Positions 1 through 11,667 are shown, counted from the stretch's first letter. The stretch is DNA of 64,000 nt from Pomphorhynchus laevis (GCA_012934845.2 WNNJ02002887.1:62001-126000); one strand, 5' to 3'. Translations and numbers: made by a program. Notes: generated from the letters alone by a model not told the origin.

Positions 1-1757
1 AGAACTGGTCGTTGTATCAATGCAGCACTTCGCAGAGCTAGGAACGGTTATCTCTAATCTCTCTGCTTCCGCCAAACAGGCCCTCTTGAATGAATACTGG
101 AGCACTAGATACATGTTCCAGCTGAGTAGGGATAGGACGAGTATCGCTCGCCTTAATCCTTCTCAGTCTTCCTTTTGGAAGATATTCAAAAAGGAAAAAT
201 TTGTCTGTTGGAAGGACAGAGCTTTAGGCTGGATTGGTAGAATAGGCCTTGATAAAGTTTTGGATAAGTCACTATCCCTACACAATTATGGAGCCACTCA
301 ATCACCCCAACCAATCCCGCCTTGGTGTAACTTCAGGAGTAGGGATCTATCTGTTACGGATATTCTTAACTCCTGGGGTCCACTCCCGGGCACCTCCAAA
401 TCCGTCGCTCCACTTTCTTCTCAGGTCTGTCAGCTTTTGACAGCTGATCAGATAAGAGAAGTGGCCGTCACAATGCTTTTAGCCTCCCCATCCGATGTAG
501 CAGGCATCAATATTAATAAGCGTGTTTTTATTCATAAGAAAAAATCCTGCTCAAGCCCTAAAGATCTGCGACCCATTTCAATTCAAAATGCCCACATTTC
601 AATTTACGAAGCGCTTGCGCGTAAAATCCGCAAACATTTTAGTGGGCGTAATTTGATCCCCCCAGGTTTTCATGGGTTCGTCAAAGGTCACTCAGTCCAT
701 TCAGCAGTTGGTGTGGTGGAGCAGTTTTGTCGGGATAATAGCCATCGGCTAGTTGTGGCTGTTTTCCTCGACTTTTTTTGCTGCATTTGACTGCATCTCC
801 ATTCCTTTTGTGATCTTTTCTCTCAGGTCCCTCGGGTTGCCTGCGAGAATTGTGAACAGAGTGGAGATCCTGCTGTATACCAAGCAATTTTACTATGAAG
901 ACGACCCTGATGCGCGTCAGTTCTACCCTATTACGGGTGTACCTCAAAGATCCCCACTTTTCCCATCTTATATCTTGCTGCCTCCATTAATATATTCAAA
1001 ATTTTTAAACGCGAACAACGTCTTGTGGTGTCCGCTGATGACATCACAGCCATGTTCACTATACACAGGTGTAAAGACGTAGTCTCTGAGATCAGCCGTT
1101 TCTTTTTAAGATTAGAAAGACCAGTTACCCATATCCAATCTTATTTTAAACTCCGCCAAATCACAGGCGGTTGTCTTTCATGGCACCCCTGCAACTAAGA
1201 AAAAACTTAAGAAATTAGCACTCTCTGAGCTCTTCTCCATATTTGCCTCTGAACCACTTCCCACCTTCACAATTCGAGAAAATACCTGGGGTTCACCGTT
1301 ATGGTGAATTGGTCGGCGAAAGCTGACATGGATAGACTCAAACGTATCCCGAAGAAAGCTAGGTGGGCCCTGAAACGGGTTCAGCATCTGTCATTGAAAG
1401 GGAAAACCCAGGTGCGCCTTTGAGGTACCTGGACTATCTCGGGATTGGTCTTTTTTCGAGAGGACGTCCCCTTGAGCAAAGGCTAAGGTTTCTTAAGCTC
1501 CTCGTCTCTCGTTTACCCAGCATAGTCCGCGCCGATTGGATTCTTCGGGGGGGGGGTGAAAGACCCCGGGTGGTTTAGTCTAAAGGCGGGCGTGTTAGAT
1601 CGGTTGGGGGCTCAGATCCTTCTGTATTTGATGCCGTGAACATGGAAGAAGACTTACACATGCTGTTTTGTTGATTTCCTTTATTTTTCTTGTAACTGAC
1701 CTGACATTTATTCTTTCATCATGTATTATTTGTTATTAAGAAAATCTTTATTTATTG
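1..1757 (+). mobile_element. LINE A, copy 1 (fragment: linker, reverse transcriptase, 3' end)
   Basis: A non-LTR retrotransposon fragment cut by the window edge. It begins in the linker between endonuclease and reverse transcriptase (NEYWSTRY, SFWKIFKKEKFVCWKDRAL) and runs through RT text: DLRPISIQNA, GFHGFVKGHSVHSAVG, VFLDF, then GLPARIVNRVEILLYTKQFYYEDDPDARQFYPITGVPQ. It matches the minus-strand copy at 54.8-58.6 kb closely. The frame is broken near 777, where one extra T lies in motif A (the other copy reads LDFSAAFD), and again further on. The catalytic box reads SADD instead of YADD near 1036. The 3' untranslated part carries a G-rich tract near 1548 and the conserved tail ending TTAAGAAAATCTTTATTTA. 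The combination of endonuclease, RT and zinc-knuckle ORF1 seen in the other copy suggests the Jockey/I superfamily; the exact clade is uncertain. Dead copy. Confidence 0.9.
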
Positions 1758-2270
1758 AATCTACTGCGGCTACTGCTCAGCAATATTGGGCATATTTAAG
1801 TGTTTATGGATTCGATCCAATAGCGTGAAATGCACTGTTTTGTGCACTATAATTATCTCCTTTTACGATAAATCATTAAATCTATTAAAATTATAATGAG
1901 TGGCTGTTTGTGCTAGTAAAAATTACCTCATATTTAAATAAGTATTTAAAAATAAGGAAAAAATATCAAATTGTGATAGATTAGTCACCAATAATTTGGT
2001 GACTAATCTTGTAAATAGAATTTATCTAATCTTATCAAATTGATATAATCTTATCACTATAATCGTATCGATTAAATTGTTTTAAATGTATAATCTTATC
2101 TGTATAATCTTATCAATCAAATTGTTTAACTATTAGATATTAATTTAAAAAATTAAAATTAAATAATTAAAATTCACGAAATGAAACTGTGAACTTTAAT
2201 CACAACTTTAAAGACTATTTAGATCACTTTATTTGCTCAGTTTTGCAATATTGATTAGGGGCTATCGGAA
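1758..2270. other. AT-rich spacer with one perfect hairpin
   Basis: No gene is visible. The only structure is a perfect hairpin with 14-bp arms (1978-1991 and 1996-2009, left arm AGATTAGTCACCAA) and a 4-base loop. Several short repeats of TAATCTTATC follow at 2024-2120. Confidence 0.6.
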
Positions 2271-3250
2271 AATACACATAAAGAGATGAAGCACAATCGA
2301 ATTTTCGGCGCGTGTGGACAACTTTAAAAATACCGTGGATGTTTCGGATGGAGAGAGATGTTTCGCCGTTTTCTTCGCCACGGCGTTTTTAATGCAGTCA
2401 GAAGATAGTTTAGCGATTTCGGATTGGGTTCGATTGGGGAAATGCGATTTGATGATGACATTAGTTTAAATCGTTATGAGAGGATGGAGAATGCGTAAGA
2501 GCGATGCTTGAAATCAATTTTAATGAGAGGCCGAGACGGATTAGATTGAGAATATTTGTTTAGGCGGATGAATAGGACAGGAGATATGTCGTTAAAAAAG
2601 GATAGTTTAGAGCAGGAACAAGAGACGAGAAAATAGATCTGAAGTCGAGACGTGCTTGTGGAGATCAGGATGTGGAAGGAGTGATAATAGTGACGATGAC
2701 GCAATGATCGCGAGCAGGAAAGCGTTTCCGTAAAGGAGGACGAATGACGTGAGTGGGTGAGATCACGATAGGAGAGCTGGGAGTTATGAATATGAAGGAA
2801 GTAGGTTCGACAGCGGAATACACAGAGGATATGGATAATATAGAGGGTGGCTAGCTATGTTAAGAAAGGTTATGAGTGGAAGGATCATGGAGGTAGGTGG
2901 AGGTGATTTTGATGGATGGATGTAGGTTATTGAGAAACGATACAGGAGGAAAGGGAAGGGGTGTCGAGGGAATGAAGATGACATGGTATGGGAAGTGTAT
3001 ATGGTGACAGGATCAGTGGTCGTAGAAAAGACATCGGTAACGACAAGAATAATTTGAGTGGACGTGTTGGAGGTTGATGTGTGCTTATTGGACAGGTTGC
3101 GGATTAGTTTGTTGGCACAAAACTCAAATAGGAAGTCTTCTTTAGACTTACTGTTGTCGCAGGCGATTGTGGTCTAGATGGTGCAGTCTTGTATCGAACA
3201 CTATACTTGTAGTTGATCACAGTTGGTGTCGGTCGTAGCTGTTTTCTTAC
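2271..3250 (-). other. Unrecognised strand-biased stretch
   Basis: The plus strand is rich in G and A over 2440-3160, so the minus strand is pyrimidine-rich, like the antisense of the LINE B copy at 9-11.7 kb. Two short minus-strand ORFs (2474-2704, 2784-2984) are serine/proline-rich and match nothing I recognise. It may be a decayed LINE part such as an ORF1 or 5' region, or an old low-complexity sequence. No domain supports a gene call. Confidence 0.25.
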
Positions 3251-3295
3251 GTCCTCTCATTAACGCCCTAGTGTGTTTAAGCTTTCAAATTTGCT

Positions 3296-3582
3296 ACTGC
3301 AACTAATGGAATTGATCTGCAACTGATGGAATTGATCTGAAACTGATGGAATTGATCTGAAACTGAAGGAATTGATCTGCAACTGATGGAATTGATTTGC
3401 AACTGATGGAATTGATCTGCAACTGATTAAATTGATCTGCAATTGATTGAATTGATCTGCAACTGGTTGAATTGATCTCAACTGATTGAATTGATCTGCA
3501 ACTAATTGAATTGATCTACAACTGATTGAATTGATCTGCAACTGATTGAATTGATCTGTAATTGATTGAATTGATCTGCAAT
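3296..3582. repeat. 20-bp minisatellite, about 14 copies
   Basis: A tandem repeat of the 20-base unit GAATTGATCTGCAACTGATG. The first units end GATG or GAAG; from about 3427 they end GATT, so the array has two variant blocks. One unit is 19 bases because a G is missing in GATCTCAACTG near 3477. The minus-strand ORF across it (QINSISCRSIQ-type repeats) only reflects the repeat and is not a gene. Confidence 0.95.
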
Positions 3583-3860
3583 GTAATTATACTGAGGAGT
3601 TAACTTAAGTTAGAAAACCTTAGGTGATATTATGATATCGAAAAACCAAAGCTTTATTTAAATCACATTTGACGTATATTTTTCTTCGGTTTATAAATAC
3701 ATAAATATTTAGCAATTCTTGGGTATTGATAAATTCTTGGATGCAATTCTTGGATACATATTTATCAATTTTTGAGTTTATAAATACATAAATATTTATT
3801 AGAAAATATTAATTTTTGAATATGAATCGTTAAAATAGTAAATAATATAATTATTAAAAC

Positions 3861-4020
3861 ATATTTAAAATTTAAACATATGCATTTATCAATAAACATT
3901 TATAAATATTAATAAATTAATATTTTACATATTTATAATTATTTAATATTAAATATCAAAACACTAAGTAATAATAAAAATATTTCAAAATATTATAATG
4001 GAACAATCATATTATTTCAT
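3861..4020. repeat. AT-rich direct repeat, left copy
   Basis: About 160 bases nearly repeated at 4485-4642 (shared landmarks: CATTTATCAATAAA, TATTTTACATATTTATAAT, AATATTTCAAAATATT). The two copies bracket the kinase-fragment/repeat G insert, giving a tandem period of about 623 bases. A shared box AGAAAGTCCAAT follows each copy (4062 and 4812). Confidence 0.75.
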
Positions 4021-4073
4021 TATATTAAATTTTAAAAATTAATATAATTTCCTTCAGCTTTAGAAAGTCCAAT

Positions 4074-4492
4074 GAAAAAAAGATCTGGCTCTTGAAAAAC
4101 TGCCACGGAATCGTTTGTTTTTTTGTTTAGGATAAAAATAAGTCGATGAATCAGACAAACTTTAACTTTTTTGTAAAAAATAATGTTCAGATCAAAAATA
4201 CTATTTCGTGAAAGGTTCCGCGTACACGAAATATTGATAAATCAACGATGCACGAAATTGTGCAAATCTGCAATTACCTTAGATGATCAGAAAAGAAGAC
4301 CCTATGAGTGCTTCAATAGATATTAATCTGACTAATTATGATGGTTCGACTCAATCTAAGCCTACCTACATAACTTTTGATAATTCTGTAATTATTCCTT
4401 ACAAGAGCTGTGGACATATATTACGTCTACAAATAAAGACTTATGTAGTATGACGATTTATACATATTTTCAAAATATTGTTTATTTTTAAA
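4074..4492. pseudogene. Kinase-gene fragment and repeat G, permuted order
   Basis: Three blocks are joined here. 4074-4213 (block M2) begins with sequence homologous to the MAST-kinase coding region (plus-strand 13990-14045) and continues into non-coding text that includes AAAATAAGTCGATGAATCAG. 4214-4434 is repeat G, nearly identical to 12045-12270. 4435-4488 (block M1) again matches the kinase coding region, 13920-13965. The copy at 12 kb has the same blocks in the order G-M1-M2, so this one (M2-G-M1) is circularly permuted. Read on the minus strand, M2 still encodes NKRFRGSFSRARSFF. It is a dead fragment, not a functional gene. Confidence 0.75.
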
Positions 4493-4642
4493 ATTCAAAC
4501 ATATACATTTATCAATAAATATTTATAAATAATAATCAATTCATATTTTACATATTTATAATCATTAAATATTAAATATCGAAACAATAATAAAATATAA
4601 AAATATTTCAAAATATTTTTATGAAATAATTATACTATTTCA
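4485..4642. repeat. AT-rich direct repeat, right copy
   Basis: The second copy of the 3861-4020 sequence, starting directly where the M1 kinase fragment ends. It is followed by a very AT-rich tract (4643-4800) of TATATTA-type runs. Confidence 0.7.
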
Positions 4643-4904
4643 ATAAATAGCATTTAATGAAATTATACTTTTTAAAAGTATAATTAATATAGTATTTAAA
4701 ATTATATATTATTAAATATATTATTATATAAAAAATATATAATATAATAATTATATATATTATTATATAAAATTATATATTATTTATAGTATTTAAAATT
4801 GTACTATTTTATTAGAAAGTCCAATAAAAACATTGTGTTTCTTTAAATAATGCGTTCTTGAGCATTTCTATAAATAATAACACGATCTTAAATCAGTGAC
4901 GATA

Positions 4905-5400
4905 TTGAATCAGTGATTCGTCGTGGGTCCTGAATTTGCTTTCATAATTCGTATTCGTATGAGGATAGGTTATCCTTGTTAGGTTTATGTTCAATGAGAC
5001 AAAGACTACTGTATATTGATCTCTTGGCAATGTGGGCAGTTGTCAAATCCTTTGAAGGATATTCTACAAATGTTATAAAGTTTAGAACTAAAAATTGTCG
5101 TGGACATCGCCTAACCCTCTATAAATTTCCCCTGGTAAAAATTCTCGAATAATGAAACATTCTCATCGTGTAATCAACATTTGCAATGCACTACCTGAGG
5201 AAATTTATTGTGCCTCGAGCTATTCTCATATTAAACTTTAAGTGAAGAAGTGGATTCATAACAGCTCGAACCATCAGCTAGTCTTAAACTATTCATTCGG
5301 CTGATTACATTCTACACTAGATTTCTCGATTTATATTTTCAATATCAACAGTAAACAGACTGAACATTTATTTGCGGCTTTATTTATTCACGAATACAAA
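4905..5400 (+). mobile_element. LINE C 3' fragment, copy 1
   Basis: The C-terminal part of a non-LTR retrotransposon ORF plus its 3' end. In frame it reads LGLCSMRQRLLYIDLLAMW, KSFEGYSTNVIKFRTKN, CRGHRLTLYKFP, then HSHRVINICNALPEEI. This is the arrangement found after the RT domain in Jockey- and CR1-type LINEs (basic RGH box, then RVxNxWNxLP). Stops interrupt it. 4905-5211 is almost identical to 8368-8674, while the part after TTATTGTG differs much more. Confidence 0.8.
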
Positions 5401-5715
5401 CAGTCTAAATGTATCTAAAGCCCGATCAGTCAAAACTTAAAGAATTAAAGCGATAAGCATGTACTTACTAATCCTTTATTTTTATTACTTTTCATACAAT
5501 TTTAAATCGAATGAACTGTTTAATAGTAAAAAATAAGATTACTCAATCGCTCAACAATGAAAAGCTAAAATAAAAAATTGCAAAAAATATCATACAAGCG
5601 ATAAATTTTACAATGATTCAATGTCAAAATATCGTAGCCGACCTCCTAAAAGCAGTGATGTCGCTACTGTTCCGAATTCAACTTTAAATCATTAAGAGCA
5701 GCTTCTCAGAAACCT
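5401..5715. other. AT-rich spacer
   Basis: No gene or repeat is visible between the LINE C tail and repeat G. Confidence 0.5.
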
Positions 5716-6600
5716 TGCGACCAAACAAATACTTATTATTATATTACGCGGCAAGTGGGGTGTGATGAAATAGGCTGCAATGTTTGGACCACTTTGCTAC
5801 TCATCGGTTGATGGCATGTCTTTTCGGCTCGAAACTTTTTGTTTTTTGTTGTGCCACACTTTATAAAACAGTTGAAAATGCATCCTATATTCCTCCTACT
5901 CGAAATATTGATAAATCAACGATGCACAGATCCGTACACCTCGGAAATTACCTTGGATAATCAAAAAAGAAGACCTTATAAGTACTTCAATAGATATTGA
6001 TCTGACTAATTATGATGGTTCGACTCAATCTAAGCAAACCTACATGACTTTTAATAATTCTGCAATTATTCATTCGACAAGAGCTGTGGACATATATTAC
6101 GTCTTCAAATATGATGATAGTGTAATTAAAACTTGGAAATTGCCGAATACTGAAGAATCCATTAAGAGCAACGATGGTAATATGAATTATCAAGTTATTA
6201 ATAGTCGAACAAGGACTCATAATCGTCAAGTAATACATACTACTGAAGCAAGTCATTCCTCCAATGGTGTATCTACTACCACAAAAAGTGATAGACAGCA
6301 AAACCTTAATAGAAGTTATAATATTATTCTTAGCGGAATCTTATTGATAGATTGCGCGGTATTTTTCTCAGCTTTTGCAAAAAGGTAATGAGGATATTCT
6401 GAGTTGTTTAAACGTATGCAAAGTGTTTAGATTGGAAAATAAATTAACTGATAAGTCTCGACAATTGAAGGTCGTAACGAGCTCTCTTTATCACGTCAAT
6501 ATCTTATTAAAGTGTGGATATCGATTGACCGAAACCAATACACGTTATTCTTTGCGATCTCGTATCAGAGGACTGTATGAGTCTTAGGAAAGCAAATGAA
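5716..6600 (+). repeat. Repeat G, longest copy, with two short ORFs
   Basis: A dispersed repeat seen also at 11872-12275 (about 390 bases shared) and partly at 4214-4434. Markers are GCAAGTGGGGTGTGATGAAA, CTCGAAATATTGATAAATCA and ATTATGATGGTTCGACTCAA. This copy extends beyond the others and contains an ORF at 6044-6388 (114 aa, text such as YITFDNSAIIHSTRAVDIYY in the 12 kb version) followed by an overlapping ORF at 6375-6587 (70 aa, RLENKLTDKSRQLKVVTSSL). I recognise no domain. It may be part of a transposon, a LINE ORF1, or a dead host gene. Differences between copies change amino acids as freely as silent sites, so there is no sign of selection. Confidence 0.5.
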
Positions 6601-6849
6601 GTATTTAAAAGTCCTTTAGCTAGTGGTGAAGTTAACCTTTGCATTCGAAATTTTCGCCTTATGAAATAGCGACCAACAATTCGATGGGTTCCGATAAAGC
6701 ATCTATTAACAAAATTAACAACGAATTTTTACAATGTGGTCGGATGTGGATCTCCAGATAGTTTCTTCTTCAAACAGTAACATCGATAAATTTGTCCTTC
6801 GTTAGGATGTCTAGTTTCATTCAAATGTATTTTTGAGGCAAAACAACAA
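6601..6849. other. Unassigned joining segment
   Basis: This lies between repeat G and LINE B. The plus strand can be read as SPLASGEVNLCIRNFRLMK near 6610, which continues the coding-like character of repeat G, but nothing is recognisable. Confidence 0.3.
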
Positions 6850-7828
6850 ACAGGTGGTGTTAGCAATACTTCACGGCATTTGTCAATAGGCTATACGAAT
6901 TTGCGTAGTTTTGCAAGCTCCAGTGAAGTTGAGACGTGCTTAATAAATCTTGACGCCCCCCACAGTTCATCAGGCCCGGATGGCATTTCTCCGTTCCTAA
7001 AAACTGTCTTCATATTGAGTCTTGTCTCAATTTCCAATTATCTTTCTTCCCTTCGCCTTTCTCTGAATCCTGATAAATCCAAAAGTATGTGGATCCTACC
7101 TCAACGCCTCGGTTTCGAACCTCCTTCCGTATCGTTAAATTCTACAATTCTTCCTATCGTTGATAATCTCGTTTTCCTAGGCTTTCATTTCGACAACCGA
7201 CTTTCACTTAAACCTTTCGTTAGAGATAAAGTACGCTCATCTACCTTGATACTCCGCAACCTCCGTCAAGTTCGTATATTGATCGATTTCCCTTCTTGTA
7301 TGACTCTCATACCTTCTCTACCTTTTTTCTAGACTCGATTATTGTCTTAGTCTATTTTCCAACTCACCTAAATCCACTCTTCTTCCCCTACAACGCATCG
7401 TCAACGCAGCTGTCCGAATTATCCTCTGTCTTCGTCGTTTTGATCATACATCCTACCATCTTGCTTCTCTCGATTTGCCTACAATTTATTGTCGTGTTCA
7501 AATTCGTCTTCTTATCGTTGCTTTCCGCCTTGTAACTCTTCATACCCCCTTCATTTCTCAATCTTCCGTAATTCCCTTCTTTAACATGTCCCAAACTACT
7601 CTACCCCCTTTGGACTCCGCTCCTTTCTGGTGGCTGCTTCTCTATCGTGGAACCATCTGCCCATTCATATACGCCAATCAACTTCCTTGCCGTGCTTCAA
7701 ACGACAAATCCGATCCCATTTAAACAATTTATCTGCTTGACTTTTTCATTTTTCTTTGTGGACTTGTAAGCGTACAGCTTGTACGCATTTGCCACATTAA
7801 ATAAATTTGTATTATTATTAATATCTTG
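6850..7828 (+). mobile_element. LINE B copy with internal deletion (RT pieces, C-terminus, 3' tail)
   Basis: An RT fragment of the CR1/L2-like group. It reads LDAPHSSSGPDGISPFL (start of the RT domain), then jumps directly to LRLSLNPDKSKSMWI and NLVFLGFHFDNRLSLKPF, so the palm region with the YADD box has been deleted. Frameshifts follow. The C-terminal part, spread over two frames (7380-7720), reads RFDHTS, SLDLPTIYCRVQIRLLIVAF and NQLPCRASNDKSDPI, matching the other LINE B tails. The 3' end has a short hairpin (7770-7786), then ATTTGCCAC and a TAAATAAATTTGTATTATTATTA tail. Confidence 0.85.
7770..7786 (+). other. LINE B 3'-terminal hairpin (GCGTAC/GTACGC)
   Basis: A perfect 6-bp stem, GCGTAC-AGCTT-GTACGC, followed directly by ATTTGCCAC and the A-rich tail. 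The other three tails have GCGTGC/GCACGC, so one base pair has changed on both sides while pairing is kept. It is likely the RNA feature recognised by the element's reverse transcriptase, as known for the stem-loops of L2-type LINEs such as UnaL2. Confidence 0.75.
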
Positions 7829-7834
7829 CTCAAT

Positions 7835-8862
7835 TTCTTGCCATGCTTTTCCAACACAGTATGTCCTGTCCAATGTAAATTGTGTAGTCCCTCATGGTAC
7901 TGTATTGGATCCTCTTCATTTTTATCACATTTCTAAATGACTTATTATTACGTATCCAAAACCCATGTTTAGCCTTTGCTGTTGATGTAAAACTATGATG
8001 CACTAGAGATAGTCAACTGGATGCTAAACTGTTGCAGAACGACTTTGATTACATTTATAAATGGAGTGAAGCAACACAGATGAAGTTAAATATAAGTAAA
8101 TGCATGTATATGAGGTTAGGTAGCATTGGGATCGATCATAATTACCACATTGGATAATAGATACTTACTGTTGTGTCGGAACAATAATAATTTAAATACT
8201 GAATTTGCTAGTAGTAAGGCAGTTGAAGCGTTGCATTGAATCAAAAATTGCTTCTCGAAAATAAACCCTTCTGACTTCAAACTGCTTTATTGTTCTTTGG
8301 TTCGTTCACATTTTGAGTATTGTATTCAAGCTGATTTTTCCATGTACTGAACAAGAAATTACCTATCTTGAATCAGTGCTTCGTCGTGGGTCCTGAATTT
8401 GCTTTCATAATTCGTATTCGTATGAGGATAGGTTATCCTTGTTAGGTTTATGTTCAATGAGACAAAGACTACTGTATCTTGATCTCTTGGCAATGTGGGC
8501 AGTTGTCAAATCCTTTGAAGGATATTCTACAAATGTTATAAAGTTTAGAACTAAAAATTGTCGTGGACATCGCCTAACCCTCTATAAATTTCCCCTGGTA
8601 AAAATTCTCGAATAATGAAACATTCTCATCGTGTAATCAACATTTGCAATGCACTACCTGAGGAAATTTATTGTGTCTCCAGCTATTGTCATATCAAACT
8701 TCAAATAAGGAAGTGGATTCATAACAGATCGAACCACTAATTAGTGTTGAACTACCCATTAGGCTAATAACATTATACATTAGATTTTTCATATATTTAT
8801 TTTGATTTTAATATCAACAGTGAACAGACTGAACACCAATTGGGGGCTTTATTTAGTGGCAA
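7835..8862 (+). mobile_element. LINE C, copy 2 (RT palm to 3' end)
   Basis: A decayed LINE fragment. CVVPHGTVLDPLHF corresponds to the VPQGSVLGPLLF motif. The catalytic box is altered (AVDVKL near 7980). It is followed by SQLDAKLLQNDFDYIYKW and MKLNISKCMYMRLGSIG, typical of the RT thumb. The C-terminal part from 8368 to 8674 is almost identical to copy 1, then the two diverge. It ends near AGACTGAACACC and GGGGGCTTTATTTAGTGGCA. It is interrupted by stops throughout. A third LINE C copy starts directly after it. Confidence 0.8.
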
Positions 8863-8893
8863 ATGTAAGGTTTATGTTCAATGAGACAAAATT
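8863..8893 (+). mobile_element. LINE C copy 3, left part
   Basis: GTAAGGTTTATGTTCAATGA and ACAAA match the LINE C interior (4977 onward). The rest of this copy continues at 11668, on the far side of an inserted LINE B. The short ACAAA present on both sides is the probable target duplication. Confidence 0.7.
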
Positions 8894-11667
8894 GATTTAT
8901 TTTTACATGACAAATGCGTGCCGGCGCACGCTTACATGACCACCGAAACAAATCAAAATTATGTATCGAGAAGGTGGGAACGAATTAGGTATTTGAATAG
9001 GTAAAGGAGGGAGCGCGGCGGACGTCGAGAGGGAGCTGATTCCAGGCGAGTTAGGCGGCGACGAGGAAGGATCGGAGACCATAGTTGTTGGAGTAATTGG
9101 GAACGTATAGTAAGAGGTAATGACGGGAACGCAGTTATAGAGAGATGGGGCAAGTGTCGTCTAAGTAATGAAGGTTGATGAACGATGGGGAGTTGACAAC
9201 GATAAGACAAGAAATTATGAGAAGGCGGAGTTGATGCAGATGTGGATGGTAAGCCAGCAGAGTTTGGCAAGATATGTTGATGTGTGGTCTAAGCGACGTA
9301 AATGTAGGGGCACTCAAACGGCGGAGTTGATGATGCGTTGTAGGCGTAGGATGATGGATTTTGGAGAATTGGCGAAACGGTTAAGGAAGTAATCAATTTT
9401 AAGAAAGAGAAGCAATTAAAGAAGATACATACAAGAACGGAAGTTGATAAGGGGGTGAATACGGCGGATGCCACGGATAATTAAGTTAGGCGATCGGACC
9501 TTGTCACGGACGAAGGGTTTAAGGGAAAGGTGATCATCGAAATGGAAACCTAAGAAAGTGAAATTGTGGACTATGGGGATGATTGATGATGCAAAAGGTA
9601 CAGGAGGATATATGTAAGGTTGACAGGGGAGGCTCTACATTATTTTGGACTTGTTGAAGTTTAGAACGAGGTGAAGATATGAGAGACATTTGTAGATAGT
9701 AGAAAAACGGTTGGAGGCAGAAATGCCGATATCGTGTATGCGATGGGCGGGTGCATGATCATCGATGAGGATGTCATCGGCGTATTGCATGACGTTAAAA
9801 GAGTAAGCTTTGATAGTCGGAGAGAGATCGCCAAGTAGAAGAGAGAAAATCAAGGGGCCTAAGATTAAATCTTGTGGGACTTCGCAGAAAATAGGGATAT
9901 GAGGATGATGAATTTGAACAGATGAAACGGAACGGTCGGATAGATATTAGGCAAACCGTGCAACGAAGGAGGAAGAAAATTCGTAATCACGACGAAGGCG
10001 AGAAAAGAGGATTGATTGGTTTACGATGTCGAAGGCAGAGGATATGTCGACGAAGATTAGAACACTATATAGATCCTTGTCACGAGAAATGAGTAGGTCG
10101 TTAACTTTCATGCAGGCGAGTTCTGTGGAGTAATTAGAGAGGAAAGCGGATTGGAAAATGGTTACAGATTGAATGAAGAGAGATAAACGTTGATCTGTAT
10201 TAAAATGAGGCGTTTTAAAAGTTTGGAAAGAGTAGGGAGGAGTAAAATGGGGCGATAGCTAGAAGGAAGTGAGTGGTCGAGCGATTGTTTCTTAAGGAGG
10301 AGACGAATTGTATCTGAATTCAAGTGTGAAGGGAAGGTACGACTATGGAAAACAAGGTGGTGATAAAAAAGGATATCGATGAGCATATGGGTTTAAATAT
10401 GGGGGTAGGCAGGTGATTGGCAGGTGAGGTTTTGTTGTACAAGGGCATGAGGACAGATGATACTTAGGCATATGAGACAGGGAGAAGATTAAAAAGTTCC
10501 AAGAGTATGAGGCGAGGCGAGTAACATTGAGATGTAATGGAGACGGGGTTGTGAGAGAGCAACGTGGATACTTTGTACTGAAGAAATGACGAATAATCAT
10601 GGGGATTGATGTTGCAAGACGAAGATGACCGAGAAAGGACTGTGTTAAAAGTATGCCAGAGATACTTAGAGTTGAATGAAGTGATGATTTTATGCTGCCA
10701 GAAGGAGTTGCATTTGGTACGTAGTAGGTGGAGATGAGACCGGCGAAGAGCAAAATAGGAATCACAGAGAGACGGTGTGAGCCAGCGGATATCACGTCTG
10801 AGAGAGGGGTAATAGACTCGAAAAGCATGACGGAGTCGACACTGTGAGAGTAAGCATTGGATGTCAAACCGTGGGACACGTTGCAAGCGACGGTGAGGGT
10901 GATGCTTGAAGGGCAAGATAAGATCGAGAGTGGATGCGAGTTCAGAGTCGAAAAGAAAGGCGAGATCGTGAGAAGAGGAAGATGTTATTGTGTGAGATTA
11001 TAGAGACGATTTAAGTAATGCATATCGGAAAAGCAGGATGTCAAGATTTATCCAAGGGCAACGTAGGATAATAGGTGTGTGAAGCGGGATGTTGTCGGAA
11101 GTGAAATCAAGGGTGACGAGAAAGTTATCGTATAGACTAGGATCGGAGATAGACAGTGAGGTGTAGGCAGCAAAACTATCGTAGACAGCGATGATGTCAA
11201 GTGCCCTGCCAAGGATATGTGGGAGCAGTGGAAAGGAGTTTTTAATTGTAGTTGGATAGAATGTTGATGAACCGCGTGGAATCCATGGAAGAGGGGCGAT
11301 CGAGGCGGATGTTGAATTGACCAAGTAAGAGTGAAGGGACGAAGGACAAAGAACAGTGGGACATTCGGTTAGTGAATTCTGTAAAAGATAAGGAGGTAGG
11401 AGCAGATAAGCCCGGACGGTATACAATAGCGAGATCCAGAGCGATCGGGCTAGAAGAACGATAAGTGAGCGATTCAAAAGAGCAACGACTGACAGGGAGT
11501 TTTCATTTCGCGAAGAGACGTGGGTGACAGGAGTATGCAACAATGCCGCTAAAATTAGAGAATTTAGAAGGAGATGAGCTGATGAGGCGGGCGGATTCGT
11601 AGTGAGTAATCGCCAGATAGCATACAGCGAATAGAGAGGTCGCCGGAATCGGAGTGCCAGGATTCGG
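8894..11667 (-). mobile_element. LINE B, minus-strand copy inside LINE C (endonuclease, RT, 3' tail)
   Basis: The longest LINE B copy, about 2.8 kb, read right to left. Endonuclease remnants lie at about 11000-11650 (a GxFNIRLD-type box near 11300, comparable with LGDFNIRLD at 54356). The linker at 10464-10916 has LRTKCNSFWQHKI and KYLWHTFNTVL. The RT start at 10162-10386 reads LLLKKQSLDHSLPSSYRPI and LPTLSKLLKRLILIQINVYL. The palm keeps QYADDILIDDHA near 9785. The C-terminus reads LQRIIN, RRLDHTSTYL and AWNQLPLDV, and it ends in the hairpin at 8916-8931. The text resembles CR1/L2-type LINEs. Many frameshifts are present; the longer open frames on the plus strand here are shadows. Confidence 0.9.
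8916..8931 (-). other. LINE B 3'-terminal hairpin (GCGTGC/GCACGC)
   Basis: A perfect 6-bp stem with loop GCCG on the minus strand, followed by ATTTGTCAT and an AAAAATAAAT tail. It corresponds to the hairpins at 7770, 49539 and 55744. Confidence 0.75.

Noticed and set aside
9168-9392. Plus-strand 74-codon ORF
   Set aside because: Antisense of the LINE B C-terminal region.
10343-10879. 178-codon minus-strand ORF
   Set aside because: It overlaps the LINE B linker and RT in another frame; the frame at 10464-10916 carries the recognisable LINE text for most of it.
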